Shown: piece after piece, positions 62,857 through 64,000 of the stretch | How the letters are laid out: the number at the start of each line of letters is the position of its first letter | Position numbering within the stretch: the first letter of the stretch is position 1 | From: Bradyrhizobium sp. 1(2017) | Lineage (GTDB): Bacteria; Pseudomonadota; Alphaproteobacteria; Rhizobiales; Xanthobacteraceae | Length of the DNA: 64,000 nucleotides | Assembly (NCBI RefSeq): GCF_011602485.2 | Contig: NZ_CP050022.2 | Location: 868,001 to 932,000, forward strand | Reading direction: 5' to 3' | The notes under the pieces: generated by a model | Databases searched by the model: none | What the model saw: the letters and a program-made list of their open reading frames with translations, nothing else | What the model was told of the DNA's origin: nothing | Program-made: the position numbers and the translations under genes

Positions 62857-64000
62857 ATGCGCATTGCGATGATCGGAACGGGCTATGTGGGACTGGTGTC
62901 CGGGGCCTGCTTTGCGGATTTCGGTCACGACGTCATCTGCGTCGACAAGGACGAGAAGAAGATCGCGGCGCTCCATCGCGGCGAGATCCCGATCTACGAG
63001 CCGGGGCTCGATGACCTTGTCGCGACCAACGTCAAGGCCAAGCGGCTCGACTTCACCACCGATCTGTCCAAGCCGGTTGCGGATGCCGACGCCGTCTTCA
63101 TCGCCGTCGGAACGCCCTCGCGCCGCGGCGATGGCCACGCCGATTTGTCCTACGTCTACGCCGCCGCGCGCGAGATCGCGCAGTCGCTCACCGGCTTCAC
63201 CGTCGTGGTGACGAAATCGACCGTGCCGGTCGGCACCGGTGACGAGGTCGAGCGCATCATTCGCGAAGCCAATCCCAAGGCCGACGTCGTCGTGGCCTCC
63301 AATCCCGAATTCCTGCGCGAGGGCGCCGCGATCCGCGACTTCAAATTTCCCGACCGCGTGGTGGTCGGCCTCTCCGACGAGCGCGGCCGCAAGGTGATGG
63401 GTGACATCTACCGCCCGCTGTCGCTGAACCAGGCGCCGCTGATGTTCACCGCACGCCGCACCGCCGAGATGATCAAATACGCAGCCAACGCGTTTCTGGC
63501 GACCAAGATCACCTTCATCAACGAGATCGCCGATCTCTCCGAGAAGGTCGGCGCCAACGTTCAGGAGGTCGCGCGCGGCATTGGCCTCGACAACCGCATC
63601 GGCACCAAGTTCCTGCATGCCGGTCCCGGTTTCGGCGGCTCGTGCTTTCCCAAGGACACCAAGGCGCTGATCAAGATCGCTCAGGATTATGACGTCTCCT
63701 TGCGCATCGTCGAATCCGTGCTGGCGGTCAACGAGAACCGCAAGCGCGCGATGGCGCGCAAGGTGAGCCAGGCGCTCGGCGGCTCGCTGCGCGGCAAGAC
63801 CATCGCGGTGCTCGGCCTCACCTTCAAGCCCGACACCGATGACATGCGCGACGCGCCGTCGATCCCGCTGGTCACAGGCCTGATCGACATGGGGGCAACC
63901 GTGAGGGCCTTCGATCCCGTCGGCATGGAGCAGGCGAAAAGCGAGCTGCCCAGCATCACCTATTGCGAGGACGCCTATTCCTGCGCGCAAGGCGCCGATG
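62857..64000 (+). CDS. UDP-glucose 6-dehydrogenase (partial)
   Basis: The first 381 residues of a UDP-glucose/GDP-mannose dehydrogenase, running off the right edge. The NAD fold starts RIAMIGTGYVGLVSGACFAD; NPEFLREGAAIRDF and the catalytic Cys in GPGFGGSCFPKD are present, followed by VLGLTFKPDTDDMRD of the UDP-binding domain. It makes UDP-glucuronate for surface polysaccharides. AGGA lies 6 bp upstream of the ATG, and a 14-bp inverted repeat (GCCCAA-AA-TTGGGC) at 62812-62825 lies in the leader. Confidence 0.94.
   Translation, partial: MRIAMIGTGYVGLVSGACFADFGHDVICVDKDEKKIAALHRGEIPIYEPGLDDLVATNVKAKRLDFTTDLSKPVADADAVFIAVGTPSRRGDGHADLSYVYAAAREIAQSLTGFTVVVTKSTVPVGTGDEVERIIREANPKADVVVASNPEFLREGAAIRDFKFPDRVVVGLSDERGRKVMGDIYRPLSLNQAPLMFTARRTAEMIKYAANAFLATKITFINEIADLSEKVGANVQEVARGIGLDNRIGTKFLHAGPGFGGSCFPKDTKALIKIAQDYDVSLRIVESVLAVNENRKRAMARKVSQALGGSLRGKTIAVLGLTFKPDTDDMRDAPSIPLVTGLIDMGATVRAFDPVGMEQAKSELPSITYCEDAYSCAQGAD

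Noticed and set aside
1..64000. tRNA and rRNA genes
   Set aside because: No cloverleaf with conserved T-loop and anticodon features and no rRNA segment was noticed on either strand; a tRNAscan run would settle it.

Overview
The window is high-GC alphaproteobacterial chromosome, most likely Bradyrhizobium or a close relative (Nitrobacteraceae). The grounds are the chvI-chvG-hprK-EIIA-HPr order with pckA nearby, alphaproteobacterial-length PyrE and LepA, cadC-like winged-helix regulators with TolB-like tails, abundant NMT1/TauT, Bug and TrpX-type binding proteins, and dense palindromic intergenic repeats. No tRNA, rRNA, CRISPR array, prophage or transposase gene was recognised. The genus call is inference from gene content and codon use; no alignment was run.

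1-4.6 kb: an ABC importer (truncated ATPase, fused two-domain permease) downstream of a very unusual double-barrel porin, with a near-perfect 21-bp palindrome in front. 4.7-10.6 kb: a creatininase-family amidohydrolase divergent from a tightly overlapping five-gene run (binding protein, ATPase, permease, D-2-hydroxyacid dehydrogenase, two-domain Inh-type protease inhibitor). 10.7-17.8 kb: Sel1 protein, DUF4239 protein, radC, map, an MscS channel, a K+/H+ antiporter and a PepSY protein. 17.9-22 kb: modABC with a short ModC, and mepA. 22.4-31.1 kb: a PAS-GGDEF-EAL protein with a degenerate GGDEF motif, an acyl-CoA dehydrogenase-like flavoprotein, a GNAT, a membrane GH17-like protein, an MFS carrier and a TrpX-type binding protein. 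31.3-34 kb is an eroding patch: one shortened winged-helix regulator, one dead copy with identifiable lesions, and a DUF1127 fusion protein.

34-36 kb: a Bug-type binding protein and an O-methyltransferase. 36.3-39.8 kb: lepA and a GT39-type glycosyltransferase. 39.9-49.5 kb is the signalling core: ptsH, EIIA-Man, hprK, chvG, chvI, then a HugZ-like protein and an exported TPR-CHAT protease-like protein lying between chvI and pckA. 49.8-64 kb: a thioesterase, glgP, small exported proteins, a GIY-YIG nuclease gene bounded by inverted repeats, pyrE, a GST, a LysE exporter, polA, an acyltransferase and the start of UDP-glucose 6-dehydrogenase.

The most interesting signals are: (i) four non-coding 120-140 bp elements (20948-21088, 49621-49758, 58164-58284, 61460-61595) with hairpin-tipped inverted ends and a shared core, plus a GIY-YIG nuclease gene whose 35-bp inverted ends are a variant of the same tip and supply its stop codon, suggesting an autonomous/non-autonomous mobile pair; (ii) a PolA in which all four metal ligands of the 3'-5' exonuclease are replaced; (iii) the secreted TPR-CHAT protein inserted in the ChvGI-pckA neighbourhood; (iv) the double-barrel porin with its palindrome.
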